In this document: in pieces, positions 45,572 to 55,187 of the stretch
How the letters are laid out: each line of letters begins with the position of its first letter
How positions within the stretch are numbered: position 1 is the first letter of the stretch
Assembly (NCBI RefSeq): GCF_900116565.1
Contig: NZ_FPCJ01000001.1
Location: 1,980,540 to 2,044,539, forward strand
DNA: 64,000 nucleotides
Direction: 5' to 3'
Source of the DNA: Thermoflavifilum thermophilum
GTDB lineage: Bacteria > Bacteroidota > Bacteroidia > Chitinophagales > Chitinophagaceae
Notes under the pieces: model-generated
The model's input: only the letters and a program-made list of their open reading frames with translations
Database searches by the model: none
What the model was told of the DNA's origin: nothing
Program-made: the position numbers and the translations under genes

Positions 45572-46666
45572 ATGCAAATAAATGAAATCATTCAGTATCT
45601 GGAAGAAATAGCCCCGCTTTCCTATCAGGAATCATACGATAATGCGGGCTTGCAGGTTGGCAATCCGGGCCAGCCATTGCAAGGCATCTTACTCACGCTC
45701 GATATTACCGAAACGGTGGTGAAAGAAGCCATTCAAAAGCATTGCAATTTGATTGTAGCCCATCACCCGATTATGTTTCGTCCTTTGAAGCGCATTACCG
45801 GTGCCACAGATGCGGAAAGGGCCATTATGCTGGCTATTCAATCAAATGTAGTATTGTATGCAATTCACACCAATCTGGATCAGGTAGCCCAGGGAGTAAA
45901 TGCCATGATTGCCGAAAGGCTGGGATTGCTTCACACGCAGGTCCTGGCACCTATGCGGGGCAAGCTGAAAAAACTGGTCACCTTCGTACCTCATGCCCAT
46001 GCAGCAGCTTTGCGGGCAGCTTTGTTTCACGCCGGAGCTGGAGTTATCGGTAAATACGATGAGTGCAGTTACAATGTGGAAGGCTTTGGCACATTCCGGG
46101 CCAGGGAAGGAGCCAATCCTTACGTAGGCACTATAGGGAAGCAGCATCAGGAGCCGGAAACAAGGGTTGAAACCATTTTCCCGGCTCATCTTGAAAAAGT
46201 AGTCACCGAAGCCTTGCTTCAACATCATCCCTACGAAGAAGTGGCTTATGATATTTATCCGCTCGACAATCTATATCCCGAAGTGGGGCCCGGCATGGTA
46301 GGGGAGTTGCCGGAGCCTGTGTCAGTGGAGGCTTTTCTTCATCTTGTGAAAGAAGCTTTGCATACTGGCTGCATCCGTTATACCCATTATACCGGTATGA
46401 TTCAACGGGTGGCTGTATGCGGAGGGGCGGGTATCTTTCTCTTGCCGGAAGCCATCAAAGCCGGAGCACAGGCTTTTGTGACAGCCGATATCAAGTATCA
46501 TGAATTTTTTCAGGCTGAAGGACGCCTCTTGCTGATGGATGTGGGCCATTACGAAAGCGAGCAGTTTACGGTTGACTTGCTCGAAAGATTAATCCGAAAA
46601 AAATTTCCTAACTTTGCGCCTCTTAAATCCGAGATCTGTACCAATCCCATAAATTATTTTTCATAA
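45572..46666 (+). CDS. NIF3-like dinuclear metal centre protein
   Basis: A 364-residue NIF3/DUF34 family protein. The N-terminal metal-binding segment has SYDNAGLQVG (21-30) and VAHHPIMF (62-69, H64 and H65), with D103 in HTNLDQ. A PII-like inserted domain occupies about 125-230. The C-terminal part has TADIKYHEFFQA and DVGHYESEQF, which supply the remaining ligands. Some members act as GTP cyclohydrolase-like or metal-storage proteins but the general role is unsettled. Translation runs straight into the next gene, whose ATG directly follows the stop codon, so the two form an operon. Confidence 0.93.
   Translation: MQINEIIQYLEEIAPLSYQESYDNAGLQVGNPGQPLQGILLTLDITETVVKEAIQKHCNLIVAHHPIMFRPLKRITGATDAERAIMLAIQSNVVLYAIHTNLDQVAQGVNAMIAERLGLLHTQVLAPMRGKLKKLVTFVPHAHAAALRAALFHAGAGVIGKYDECSYNVEGFGTFRAREGANPYVGTIGKQHQEPETRVETIFPAHLEKVVTEALLQHHPYEEVAYDIYPLDNLYPEVGPGMVGELPEPVSVEAFLHLVKEALHTGCIRYTHYTGMIQRVAVCGGAGIFLLPEAIKAGAQAFVTADIKYHEFFQAEGRLLLMDVGHYESEQFTVDLLERLIRKKFPNFAPLKSEICTNPINYFS
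46609..46616 (+). promoter_or_regulatory. internal promoter box before the zinc-ribbon gene
   Basis: TAACTTTG is a perfect TAnnTTTG within the last codons of the NIF3 gene, 50 bases before the next start. It encodes part of the NIF3 protein, so a chance match is possible, but the same string is used ahead of rpsU, ccmB and aguB. Confidence 0.35.
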
Positions 46667-47449
46667 ATGGCTACCGCAAAAGAATATTCCGTCGAAGAAA
46701 AGCTTGTTTCCCTGCTTACGTTACAGAAGATTGATTCCAAGTTAGATGAAATCAGAACCCTGCGGGGCGAGCTTCCTATGGAAGTAAACGACCTGGAAGA
46801 CGAGATTGCCGGGTTGCAAACACGTCTTACCCACATTGAAGATGAGATTGCCGGTATCCAGAAATTCATCGCTAACAAGAAAAATATCATCAAGGAAGCG
46901 GAAGCCCTGATCAAAAAATATGAGAAGCAGAAAGACAATGTGAAGAACGACCGGGAATTCAATGCCCTCCAGAAGGAAATCGAAATGCAAACCCTTGAAA
47001 TCAGTCTGGCTGAGAAGCACATTAAAGAAGCCAACGAGGAAATAAAGGAAAAGAATCGCATTCTGGAACTTGCCCGGCAGGCCATTCAGGACAAAGAAGC
47101 CAATCTGAAAATCAAAAAATCTGAACTGGAAAAAATCATTGTAGAAACGGAAAAAGAAGAAGCCCAGTTTCAGAAGCTTGCCGAAGATGCCCGCAGCAAG
47201 GTGGATCCCCGGTTACTGGCAGCCTATGAAAAAATCCGCAAAACATACCGCAATGGTTTGGCTGTAGTGCCTATTGAACGCGATGCCTGCGGTGGTTGCT
47301 ACAATGCTATTCCCCCGCAGCGCCAGGCTGAAATTCGGCAACGCAAAAAAATTATTGTCTGCGAAAACTGTGGCCGGATCCTCGTGGATGCCGAGTTGCA
47401 CGAATCCGTGCAATTGCCCGGACAAAAAGTGGCAAAAGTCAAATCCTGA
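46667..47449 (+). CDS. coiled-coil protein with C4 zinc ribbon
   Basis: A 260-residue protein. Residues about 10-180 are almost entirely a charged coiled-coil hairpin. The C-terminal part is a four-cysteine zinc ribbon with C208 and C211 in ACGGCYN and C232 and C235 in VCENCGR. This is the C4-type zinc-ribbon family linked with NIF3 in many bacteria; a role as nucleic-acid-binding or ribosome-associated factor has been proposed but is not settled. The ATG follows the NIF3 stop with no gap. It may also have its own promoter. Confidence 0.9.
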   Translation: MATAKEYSVEEKLVSLLTLQKIDSKLDEIRTLRGELPMEVNDLEDEIAGLQTRLTHIEDEIAGIQKFIANKKNIIKEAEALIKKYEKQKDNVKNDREFNALQKEIEMQTLEISLAEKHIKEANEEIKEKNRILELARQAIQDKEANLKIKKSELEKIIVETEKEEAQFQKLAEDARSKVDPRLLAAYEKIRKTYRNGLAVVPIERDACGGCYNAIPPQRQAEIRQRKKIIVCENCGRILVDAELHESVQLPGQKVAKVKS

Positions 47450-47545
47450 TTTTTAAGATTTTTTGTAAGAGCTTAGCCCCTCTCTCATGCCCGGTGGCAT
47501 GGGAATTTCCGTTATTTTCGCAGCCGCATGTGGTTGCGTATCTTC

Positions 47546-49039
47546 ATGAAATCGAATTTCTTATGTGTGCTTGTGTTGGCATGCAGCCTACCCGTGATTG
47601 CATCATCCGCCCCCACGTATGATTTTAATGCCCGCTGCCGGATGGCTTATCAGCTTATCATGGCCATGCGCGTACAGGAGGCGCAGCAGCAAATAAACCT
47701 GGAACAAAAAACCCATCCGGAGAATCTCATCCCCGTGTTGCTGCAGAACTATATTGATTTCATGCAATTGTTTTTCGATGGTGGATCAGCCGACTATCAA
47801 CAGAAGCTTGCAAATCGAAACAAGTATTTGTCTCTGCTGGCTCAGGGCAGCCGGGATTCGCCTTACTATCTGCTTTCGCAGGCTATTGTGCATTTTCAGT
47901 GGAGTTTGATTAAAGTAAAATTTGGCGATCGCATATCTGCCGCATGGGAGTTTCGGCGGGCCTATCTGATGTTGAGCGATAATCAAAAACGATATCCCAG
48001 GTTTTATCCGAATGATATTTTTCTGGGAGCCATGAAAACAGCCATTGGTACAGTGCCTGATGGGTATCGCTGGATTACGGATATCCTGGGCATGAAAGGC
48101 AGCATTCAACAGGGTATGCAGATGCTGAAGCAGGTGATAGCCATGGGTGACGATGATCAGCTGCTGTTCGGACAGGAAGCCTATGTGTATTATTGCTACC
48201 TGTTGTTTTATATCGAACGCAATCCCAATGCTGTGTTTCGTTTCATCCGGGAAAAAAATCTGGATACCCGGCACAACCAGCTGTATGCTTTTATGGTGGC
48301 TAATCTGGCACTCAATCATCATCGCAGTGCCTATGCCCTGGAAATATTGCAAAACCTCAACCGGGAGTTGGATTATCTGGATATGCCTTCCCTGGATTTT
48401 GAACTGGGGGCCATTTATCTAAACAGCCTGCAGGCCGACTCAGCTATCCGTTATCTGCAGGCTTTTTTGCAACGAACGCAGACAGATTATTTTAAAAAAG
48501 ATGCCTTGCTGAGGTTGAGCTGGGCCTATACCCTGAAAGGCAATACTGGTATGGCCAACCAGTGCAGGCAGCGAATCCTGAAGGAAGGAACTGCTGTTGT
48601 GGATGCCGATAAAACAGCTTTGCTGGAAGCCAAAAAAAACACCCCGGTAGATATTCATATTTTTCGGGCACGCCTGCTTAGCGATGGTGGCTATTTCCGG
48701 CAGGCACTGGATGAACTGAACAGCATCTCGGCTGCTGCATTGCCCGATTATTTGAATAAGCTCATGTATGCTTATTTTATGGCCAGGATTTACGATGAAA
48801 TGGGAGAAGATGACAAAGCCATTCCTTATTATCAAGCCACGATAGAAGCGGGCCGCAATCTGCCTGAATATTATGCTGCTCGGGCAGCCTGGCAAATGGG
48901 CATGATATACGAAAAACGCAACCAGCCTGAAAAAGCGTTGTATTATTACAACCTGTGTTTGCAGATGCCGGAAAAAGAATACAAAAATTCATTGGATCAA
49001 TGGGCCAAAACCGGCATTGAGCGCATCAAGGGGAAATGA
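47546..49039 (+). CDS. exported tetratricopeptide-type helical repeat protein
   Basis: A 497-residue protein with an N-terminal signal peptide (MKSNFLCVLVLACSLPVIASSA) and a helical-repeat body. TPR-like units are visible in RAAWQMGMIYEKRNQPEKAL, MARIYDEMGEDDKAIPYYQA and LDFELGAIYLNSLQADSAI near the C-terminus; the N-terminal half is a longer helical array not clearly TPR. Probably periplasmic, with a role in protein assembly or binding that cannot be named. The frame is open six codons to an ATG at 47528, but a near-consensus -7 box (TATTTTCG, 47513-47520) and the signal peptide favour 47546. Confidence 0.8.
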   Translation: MKSNFLCVLVLACSLPVIASSAPTYDFNARCRMAYQLIMAMRVQEAQQQINLEQKTHPENLIPVLLQNYIDFMQLFFDGGSADYQQKLANRNKYLSLLAQGSRDSPYYLLSQAIVHFQWSLIKVKFGDRISAAWEFRRAYLMLSDNQKRYPRFYPNDIFLGAMKTAIGTVPDGYRWITDILGMKGSIQQGMQMLKQVIAMGDDDQLLFGQEAYVYYCYLLFYIERNPNAVFRFIREKNLDTRHNQLYAFMVANLALNHHRSAYALEILQNLNRELDYLDMPSLDFELGAIYLNSLQADSAIRYLQAFLQRTQTDYFKKDALLRLSWAYTLKGNTGMANQCRQRILKEGTAVVDADKTALLEAKKNTPVDIHIFRARLLSDGGYFRQALDELNSISAAALPDYLNKLMYAYFMARIYDEMGEDDKAIPYYQATIEAGRNLPEYYAARAAWQMGMIYEKRNQPEKALYYYNLCLQMPEKEYKNSLDQWAKTGIERIKGK

Positions 49040-49095
49040 AAGCTTGTTCATACAGGGCTTCTTCGCTGATGGCCGATAGGATGGCGAGGAAGTCT

Positions 49096-49103
49096 TAACT
49101 TTG
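49096..49103 (+). promoter_or_regulatory. promoter box for aguB-aguA
   Basis: TAACTTTG, a perfect TAnnTTTG, 23 bases before the aguB start. No clear -33 element. Confidence 0.5.
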
Positions 49104-49126
49104 CAGCTTCACGAAAAACGCTACAG

Positions 49127-50002
49127 ATGCGCATCGTCAACCTGGGTCTGATTCAGATGAGCTGTACAGCCGATCCGGCGGCCAATCTGCAGAAAGCCTT
49201 GCAACGCATGGAGCAGGCAGCAGATCAGGGCGCTCAGATCATCTGTACACAGGAGCTTTTCACTTCCCTTTATTTCTGTGACGAGGAAGACTATCGAAAT
49301 TTTGAGCTGGCCGAGCCTGTGCCCGGGCCCACCACCGAAGCATTGATGGCTTTTGCCCGGAAACGGCAGGTGGTGGTGGTGGCTTCGCTGTTTGAAAAGA
49401 GAGCCTCCGGCGTCTTTCATAATACAGCTATGGTGATTGATGCCGATGGGCGCTATCTGGGAAAATATCGGAAAATGCATATTCCGGATGACCCGGGGTA
49501 TTATGAAAAGTTTTATTTCACGCCGGGAGACCTGGGTTATCGCGTATTTCACACAAAGTATGGCAATGTGGGGGTATTGATCTGCTGGGATCAGTGGTAT
49601 CCGGAAGCAGCGCGCATCGTGAGTTTGATGGGGGCTGATCTGATTGTATATCCCACAGCCATCGGCTGGGCGCTGACGCAGGATGAAGCTACCAACCGCG
49701 AACAATACGAAGCCTGGCAAATTATACAGCGAGCACATGCTGTGGCCAATGGCTTGCCTGTGGCTGCTATCAACCGCGTGGGCGTGGAAAATGGCATGCG
49801 CTTCTGGGGAGGTTCGTTTATTACCAATCCATTTGGCAGCCTGCTTTACCAGGCTTCCCACGATCAAGAAGAAACCATCGTGCAACCGGTGGACCTGGAT
49901 CAGGTTGGCTACTATCGCATACACTGGCCGTTCCTGCGCGATCGCCGCATCGATTCCTACCAGCCCATTATCAAACGATTCATTGATCAATCTGCCTCCT
50001 GA
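49127..50002 (+). CDS. aguB: N-carbamoylputrescine amidase
   Basis: A 291-residue nitrilase-superfamily enzyme with the full Glu-Lys-Cys triad: E43 in CTQELFTSLYF, K116 in KYRKMHIPDD and C153 in LICWDQWYPE. It hydrolyses N-carbamoylputrescine to putrescine. The MHIPDDPGYYEKFYF and ICWDQWYPEAAR stretches are typical of AguB rather than other nitrilases. The next gene, 28 bases on, is agmatine deiminase, which makes its substrate. Together they give agmatine to putrescine. Confidence 0.95.
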   Translation: MRIVNLGLIQMSCTADPAANLQKALQRMEQAADQGAQIICTQELFTSLYFCDEEDYRNFELAEPVPGPTTEALMAFARKRQVVVVASLFEKRASGVFHNTAMVIDADGRYLGKYRKMHIPDDPGYYEKFYFTPGDLGYRVFHTKYGNVGVLICWDQWYPEAARIVSLMGADLIVYPTAIGWALTQDEATNREQYEAWQIIQRAHAVANGLPVAAINRVGVENGMRFWGGSFITNPFGSLLYQASHDQEETIVQPVDLDQVGYYRIHWPFLRDRRIDSYQPIIKRFIDQSAS

Positions 50003-50030
50003 TCAAGCATAGAAAAACCTTATTTGCATC

Positions 50031-51116
50031 ATGGCATCCGATAAATTGCAATTTCCGGATCAACCTGTACCTGCTGAATTGGGCTATTATTTCCCGGCTG
50101 AATGGCATCCCCATCGGGCTACCTGGCTGAGCTGGCCGCACAATGAAGATTCCTGGCCGGGAAAAATCCAAAGCATTTATCCAGAGTTTATCCGTTTCAT
50201 CAAAGAGCTCACAAAAGGTGAAAAAGTATGCCTAAATGTGAATGATGAGGTGATGGAAATCATGGTGAGACGCAGCCTGGAGCGGGAGCAGACCGATATG
50301 GAACAGATTGAATTTTATCGTCACCCCACCAACGATGCCTGGTGCCGCGACTGCGGGCCCGCTTTTTTGATCAATCCGGCTGCTAAGCAACCCAAAGTGA
50401 TTGTGGACTGGCGTTTTAATGCATGGGGAGGAAAATATACACCTTATGAGCTCGATGATCAGTTGCCGGAAAAAATTGCACAGGCATTGGGATTGCCGGT
50501 TTATCATCCCAACATTGTCATGGAAGGTGGATCCGTGGATTTTAACGGGGAGGGTACAGTGCTCACTACTCGCGCGTGCCTGCTGAACCCTAATCGGAAT
50601 CCCCATCTATCGCAACAGGAAATTGAGGCCTATCTGCAGGCTTATTATGGAGTAAAACAGGTGTTGTGGCTGGAAGATGGAATTGCAGGTGATGATACGG
50701 ATGGGCACATTGACGATATCGTGCGATTCGTGAATCCCCATACTGTAGTGGCCGTTGTAGAGCCCAACCGTGAGGATGAAAATTATGAGCCCTTGCAGCA
50801 AAACCTGAAATTGCTAAAAAGTATGCGCCTGCTGGATGGCAAACAAATAGATATCGTGGAATTGCCCATGCCCCAACCCATATACTATGAAGGCAGGCGC
50901 CTGCCCGCATCTTATGCCAATTTTTACATTGGCAATAAAGTGGTGATCGTGCCCACGTTCCGGGATTCCGAACACGATGAACGGGCATTGCAAATTCTCT
51001 CGCAATGTTTTCCCGATCGGGAAGTAGTAGGCATTGATTCGGTGGATATTATCTGGGGATTGGGCAGCTTTCATTGCCTGAGTCAGCAGGAACCCGAAGT
51101 GCCATCAACATCTTGA
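50031..51116 (+). CDS. aguA: agmatine deiminase
   Basis: A 361-residue agmatine deiminase of the guanidino-modifying superfamily, which converts agmatine to N-carbamoylputrescine. Visible are the N-terminal PAEWHPHRATWLSWPHNEDSW, the substrate stretch NDAWCRDCGPAFLI, the catalytic ExxH-type region GIAGDDTDGHIDD and the nucleophile C349 in WGLGSFHCLSQQEP. It follows aguB after 28 bases. Arginine decarboxylase is not in the window. Confidence 0.95.
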   Translation: MASDKLQFPDQPVPAELGYYFPAEWHPHRATWLSWPHNEDSWPGKIQSIYPEFIRFIKELTKGEKVCLNVNDEVMEIMVRRSLEREQTDMEQIEFYRHPTNDAWCRDCGPAFLINPAAKQPKVIVDWRFNAWGGKYTPYELDDQLPEKIAQALGLPVYHPNIVMEGGSVDFNGEGTVLTTRACLLNPNRNPHLSQQEIEAYLQAYYGVKQVLWLEDGIAGDDTDGHIDDIVRFVNPHTVVAVVEPNREDENYEPLQQNLKLLKSMRLLDGKQIDIVELPMPQPIYYEGRRLPASYANFYIGNKVVIVPTFRDSEHDERALQILSQCFPDREVVGIDSVDIIWGLGSFHCLSQQEPEVPSTS

Positions 51117-51282
51117 GCCCTGATGGCGGGTGTTGGGGCAGCCTGTATTCATCTGCCTGATATCCCGATCCGGAAAAAACTCAGGTTTGGGGCTCAGTTC
51201 CTCCGGCATATTACCTTATTTTCCCAGGACTCTTGTATTTTAGCGTGCATCCATTTATGGGTATTTACCAATCAGCATCCCC

Positions 51283-52968
51283 ATGTTGCAGCGGCTATAT
51301 GTGAAAAATTACGCTATCATTGATGAGCTGGAAGTTCAGTTTTCACCGCATTTCACTTGCATAACCGGTGAAACCGGTGCCGGGAAATCCATTCTCATAG
51401 AGGCTTTGTCGTTGTTGCTGGGTGAGCGGGCCGACACGGGTGTGCTGGCCGATCCTTCACAAAAGGGCATAGTGGAGGGGGTGTTTTTTTTACCGGATGA
51501 TCCGGATATTCGGCAGCTTTTTGAGAGTTTCGACTGGGATTGGGATACGCAGGTCATCATCCGGCGCGAATTGTTGCCGGCTTCAAAAGCATCAGGTAAA
51601 TCCCGTGCCTTTGTGAATGATACGCCTGCCAACCTGCAGCAATTGCAACAACTAACCCGCTATCTGGTAGATTTACATCAGCAGTTTGATACCTTGCAGC
51701 TTTTGCAAAGCGGTTTTCAGCGCGAAGTGATAGATGCGCTTTGCCATCATGAAGAATTACTTCAGCATTACCGGCGGCATTATCGTACACTTGTAGAGCA
51801 GCAGCAGGAACTGGAGCGTTTGCAGACAAGCTATCAGCAGGCATTGCGGGAACTGGATTATGATCAGTTTTTATTGCAGGAGCTGCAGGAGGCTCGTTTT
51901 CAGGAGCTGGAAATTGAGCAACTGGAAGAAGAACAGCAGTTGCTGGAGCATATTGGCTCCGTCCGTCAATCTGTAGAGCAAGCTTATCAATTGTTGCAGG
52001 GGGGATATGATGCAGAACAGCCCTCCGCTATAACCCAGCTGCATCAGGCCAGGCATCAGCTGGAGTCGGCTGCTGCGCAGTATCGCCTTTTGCAGCCGGT
52101 TGCCGATAGGTTACAGTCGGCCTACATTGAGTTGCAGGATATTGCCGATGAGCTTGCCCGGCTGATGGATACGATTACCGATCAACCTGACCGGCTTATG
52201 CAGGTTCAGGAGCGCCTTTCGCTTGCCTATAAGCTTTTGAAAAAGCATCAGGTACAGGATACTGCTGGTCTGTTACAAAAACAACACGAGCTGGAGGAGA
52301 AAGTCCGCCGGATTTCCCTGAACGATGAACAAATCCGCCAGCTGCAGGATCAGATCGCTCAACTGCAGGTGGTCATACAACAGCAGGCCGATGAACTCTC
52401 CCGGCACCGGCAGGCAGCGGCAGGGCCTTTTGCAGAGCAGGTCAATCAGCTGCTCAGGCAGGTAGGTATGCCCAATGCGCGGCTTCAGGTGGTTGTGCAG
52501 CCCGCACCCCTCGGCGAATGGGGGCATGATGATATCCAGTTCCTCTGGGATGCTAATCAGACGGGGCAGTTTGTATCCATCCGGCAGGTGGCTTCGGGTG
52601 GGGAATTGAGCCGCTTGATGTTGTGCATCAAATCCCTGGTAGCATCCCATATGCAGCTGCCCACGCTGATTTTTGATGAAATTGATCAGGGTATTTCCGG
52701 AGAAGCCGCCCGGCAGGTAGGGCTGCTGCTGGCCGAGCTGGCCAGGCATCATCAGATCATTTGTATCACACATCAGCCTCAGATTGCCGGCCGCGCCGAT
52801 ACCCATCTGATGGTGTACAAGGAAAAAGTAAAACATAAAATCACCACGCGCGTCCAATCGCTGGAAGGAGAAGCCCGTGTGGAAGCCATTGCCCGCATGC
52901 TCAGCGGCGATCATCCCACCAGAGCAGCATTGGAAAATGCACGCGAACTCATTGCCCGGCCGGATTAA
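51283..52968 (+). CDS. recN: DNA repair protein RecN
   Basis: A 561-residue SMC-like ATPase for double-strand break repair. Walker A is GETGAGKS (29-36), and the N-terminal part starts MLQRLYVKNYAIIDELEVQF. Residues about 150-370 form the long antiparallel coiled coil, rich in Q/E/L. The C-terminal half has VASGGELSRLML (the ABC signature), LIFDEIDQGISGEAA (Walker B) and ICITHQPQIAGRAD (the H-loop), all as in RecN. It converges on the YitT-like gene, with six bases between. The 166 bases upstream hold only a weak promoter-like TATTTTAG (51236-51243). Confidence 0.96.
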   Translation: MLQRLYVKNYAIIDELEVQFSPHFTCITGETGAGKSILIEALSLLLGERADTGVLADPSQKGIVEGVFFLPDDPDIRQLFESFDWDWDTQVIIRRELLPASKASGKSRAFVNDTPANLQQLQQLTRYLVDLHQQFDTLQLLQSGFQREVIDALCHHEELLQHYRRHYRTLVEQQQELERLQTSYQQALRELDYDQFLLQELQEARFQELEIEQLEEEQQLLEHIGSVRQSVEQAYQLLQGGYDAEQPSAITQLHQARHQLESAAAQYRLLQPVADRLQSAYIELQDIADELARLMDTITDQPDRLMQVQERLSLAYKLLKKHQVQDTAGLLQKQHELEEKVRRISLNDEQIRQLQDQIAQLQVVIQQQADELSRHRQAAAGPFAEQVNQLLRQVGMPNARLQVVVQPAPLGEWGHDDIQFLWDANQTGQFVSIRQVASGGELSRLMLCIKSLVASHMQLPTLIFDEIDQGISGEAARQVGLLLAELARHHQIICITHQPQIAGRADTHLMVYKEKVKHKITTRVQSLEGEARVEAIARMLSGDHPTRAALENARELIARPD

Positions 52969-52974
52969 GAAAAA

Positions 52975-53877
52975 CTAATGCAATGGCCTGCGGCGAATCA
53001 TACCCCCTTTGGTATCAATCACAGGTGTCTGCACAATGAAGGCCTTGTCATCAATCTGCAGGATCTCATTGTTCAACCGCTGTACCTCCAACCGGGTAAC
53101 AACGGTGTAAATAATATCCAGTTCCTGCGTGCTTTGCCCGGAGCGGGTCATGCCCTTTCGGCCTTTGTAAATGGTGATACCTTTGCCCAATTTATGAATC
53201 AATACTCTTCGGATAATTTCACTATGATCTGAAATAATCATGACACCCACATATTCTTCGATGCCATTTACCAGATAATCTACAGTTTTGGATGCGCTCA
53301 GATAGGTGAGCATGGCATACAGCGCTGTTTCCACATTGATGACAAAAGCAGCAACTGAAAATATGCACACATTCAATACAGCAATGATATCACCCACAGT
53401 AAACACCGTATGCCGGCTGACAAATACCGACAGGATTTCTGTACCATCCAGCACACCTCCGCCCCGCATAGCCAATCCGGTACCAGCGCCGATGAAAAAA
53501 CCTCCGAAAACAGCAATCAGCAATTTATCAGATGTAACAACCGGAAAATGTACCAGCTCAATGCAAATGGCCAGTCCGATGATTCCAAGGATCGACTTTA
53601 TGGCAAAAGTTCGGGAAATCTGGCGGTAGCCCATCAGCACAAAAGGGATGTTGATGATGACCAGTAGCAGCGATAAGGGATAACCCGTTACAAACCGCAG
53701 CAGGAGGGAAATACCTGTAACACCACCATCCAGGAAATGCCCGGGCAGCAAAAAACCTTTCAATCCGAAGCCAGCAGAAAATATACCAGCTATCAAATAC
53801 AGAGCTTCTTTTGCAATCCGTTGCCAGAGAGTTTTGCGGACTTTGAAGCGGCGGATGCGGGTCGCTTGGTTATGCAT
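52975..53877 (-). CDS. YitT family membrane protein (DUF161 plus DUF2179)
   Basis: A 300-residue protein with five or six membrane helices in the first 200 residues (repeats such as GLKGFLLPGHFLDGGVTGIS and GLAMRGGGVLDGTEILSVF, each with a glycine-rich GG-TG/DG motif) and a cytoplasmic DUF2179 domain in the last 90 residues (DHSEIIRRVLIHKLGKGITI, QTPVID). Function is unknown; such proteins are often annotated YitT/YebE-like. The promoter box 53883-53890 ends five bases before the ATG, so the mRNA may be leaderless. Confidence 0.9.
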   Translation of the reverse strand: MHNQATRIRRFKVRKTLWQRIAKEALYLIAGIFSAGFGLKGFLLPGHFLDGGVTGISLLLRFVTGYPLSLLLVIINIPFVLMGYRQISRTFAIKSILGIIGLAICIELVHFPVVTSDKLLIAVFGGFFIGAGTGLAMRGGGVLDGTEILSVFVSRHTVFTVGDIIAVLNVCIFSVAAFVINVETALYAMLTYLSASKTVDYLVNGIEEYVGVMIISDHSEIIRRVLIHKLGKGITIYKGRKGMTRSGQSTQELDIIYTVVTRLEVQRLNNEILQIDDKAFIVQTPVIDTKGGMIRRRPLH

Positions 53878-53882
53878 GATTA

Positions 53883-53890
53883 CAAAGATA
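53883..53890 (-). promoter_or_regulatory. promoter box for the YitT-like gene
   Basis: TATCTTTG on the minus strand, a perfect TAnnTTTG. It stands only five bases upstream of the ATG, which would make the transcript leaderless or nearly so. Confidence 0.4.
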
Positions 53891-54036
53891 CTCTAGTAAA
53901 AAATGTGGATGGTTGTAAAACAGGCAGGAAAAAAGAAAGACAGAAATCAGTTTTCCAGGAATGAAAGAGAGATTGAGATCGTTTTTACTTAAAAGTCAAA
54001 CGACACGTTATGTTGCATCACCCGGGAATATCGAAT

Positions 54037-55041
54037 CTACTCATCATACCGGATGCCCATCATAGAACGGGCCAGTTGAAGGGTTTGCTGAGCACTTGCA
54101 CATGCTTTTTCTGCACCCGTTTTGCGGATTTTTTTCAAGGTTTCAATATCTTTTTGCAATTCTGCAGCCCGCTCGCGGATAGGCCTGACAAGGTTTATCA
54201 TATCATCTGCCAGTTGTTGTTTCAGCTCACCGTAGCGGATGGTGCAGTTGTCGTAAGCCTGTTCAAAATAAGCTACTGTTTCCGGTGCCGATACCAGTTT
54301 CAGCAACAAAAACAAATTTTCGATTTCCGGAGATTTCGGGCTATTTGGTGCTTGCGGACCAGCATCGGTTTTGGCGCGGGCAATTTTTTTCCGGATCAAA
54401 TCATCACTATCAGCCAGATAAATGGTGGCCATTTCATTTTCACTCTTGCTCATTTTACCCTTCCCGTCGAGGCTGGGCACTTTCAGCAGTTCACCTGATT
54501 CACTGAAAGCTACAGGCTCCGGAAACAGGAATCCGAATTTCTGGTTGAACCGAGAAGCCAGGTTACGCGCCATTTCCAGGTGCGGCTCCTGATCCTTACC
54601 CACAGGCACTTTGGTGGCACGATGGATGAGAATATCGGCTGCCATCAACACGGGGTAAGTGAGCAATCCGGCATTGATGCCCTCATGTTTGCCTCTAATT
54701 TTTTCCTTGAACGTAGGCACCTTTTCCAGCTCACCTTTGTAGGCAAGCATGTTTAGCAGCAGATATAACTCGGCTGTTTCCGGCAAATCGCTCTGCACAT
54801 AAAGAGCAGCCTTATCTGGATTCAGGCCGCACGCCAGGTATTCGGCCAACACCCGATACACATTTGCACGCAACTGGGTTGGATCCTGATGGGTGGTAAG
54901 GGAATGATAATCGGCCACAAAAAAATAGCAAACATGGGTATGCTGCATATGCAGGTATTGCCGGATCGCACCAAAGTAATTGCCCAGATGCAGAAAACCG
55001 GTGGACCGGATACCGCTCACTACAATCTCGCGCTGTTGCAT
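54037..55041 (-). CDS. trpS: tryptophanyl-tRNA synthetase
   Basis: A 334-residue class I synthetase for tryptophan. The HIGH motif is HLGN (18-21) in TGFLHLGNYFGA and the KMSKS motif is K196-S200 in GKGKMSKSENEM. YPVLMAADIL and VPVGKDQEPHLEMAR are characteristic of TrpRS. The frame is open 24 codons to 55113, but that extension (Cys-rich, without similarity) is unlikely; the ATG at 55041 gives MQQREIVVSGIRSTG, typical of the family. It is divergent from the deoxynucleoside kinase gene. Confidence 0.96.
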   Translation of the reverse strand: MQQREIVVSGIRSTGFLHLGNYFGAIRQYLHMQHTHVCYFFVADYHSLTTHQDPTQLRANVYRVLAEYLACGLNPDKAALYVQSDLPETAELYLLLNMLAYKGELEKVPTFKEKIRGKHEGINAGLLTYPVLMAADILIHRATKVPVGKDQEPHLEMARNLASRFNQKFGFLFPEPVAFSESGELLKVPSLDGKGKMSKSENEMATIYLADSDDLIRKKIARAKTDAGPQAPNSPKSPEIENLFLLLKLVSAPETVAYFEQAYDNCTIRYGELKQQLADDMINLVRPIRERAAELQKDIETLKKIRKTGAEKACASAQQTLQLARSMMGIRYDE

Positions 55042-55187
55042 GCGGCGCAAGATAATACATCCGCCGCAAACTCCTGCACAGGTTGGCTGCGAAAGCGCAT
55101 CAGCCAGTAACAAACTAAAAAAGATGCAGGGAATGCAGTTGAATTTGTATTTTCAACTTTTGATCATGGAAAAACAGCAACGGATTT

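Noticed and set aside
51123-51323. 66-codon frame upstream of and into recN
   Set aside because: It overlaps the recN start in another frame, shows no conserved pattern and has low-complexity composition.
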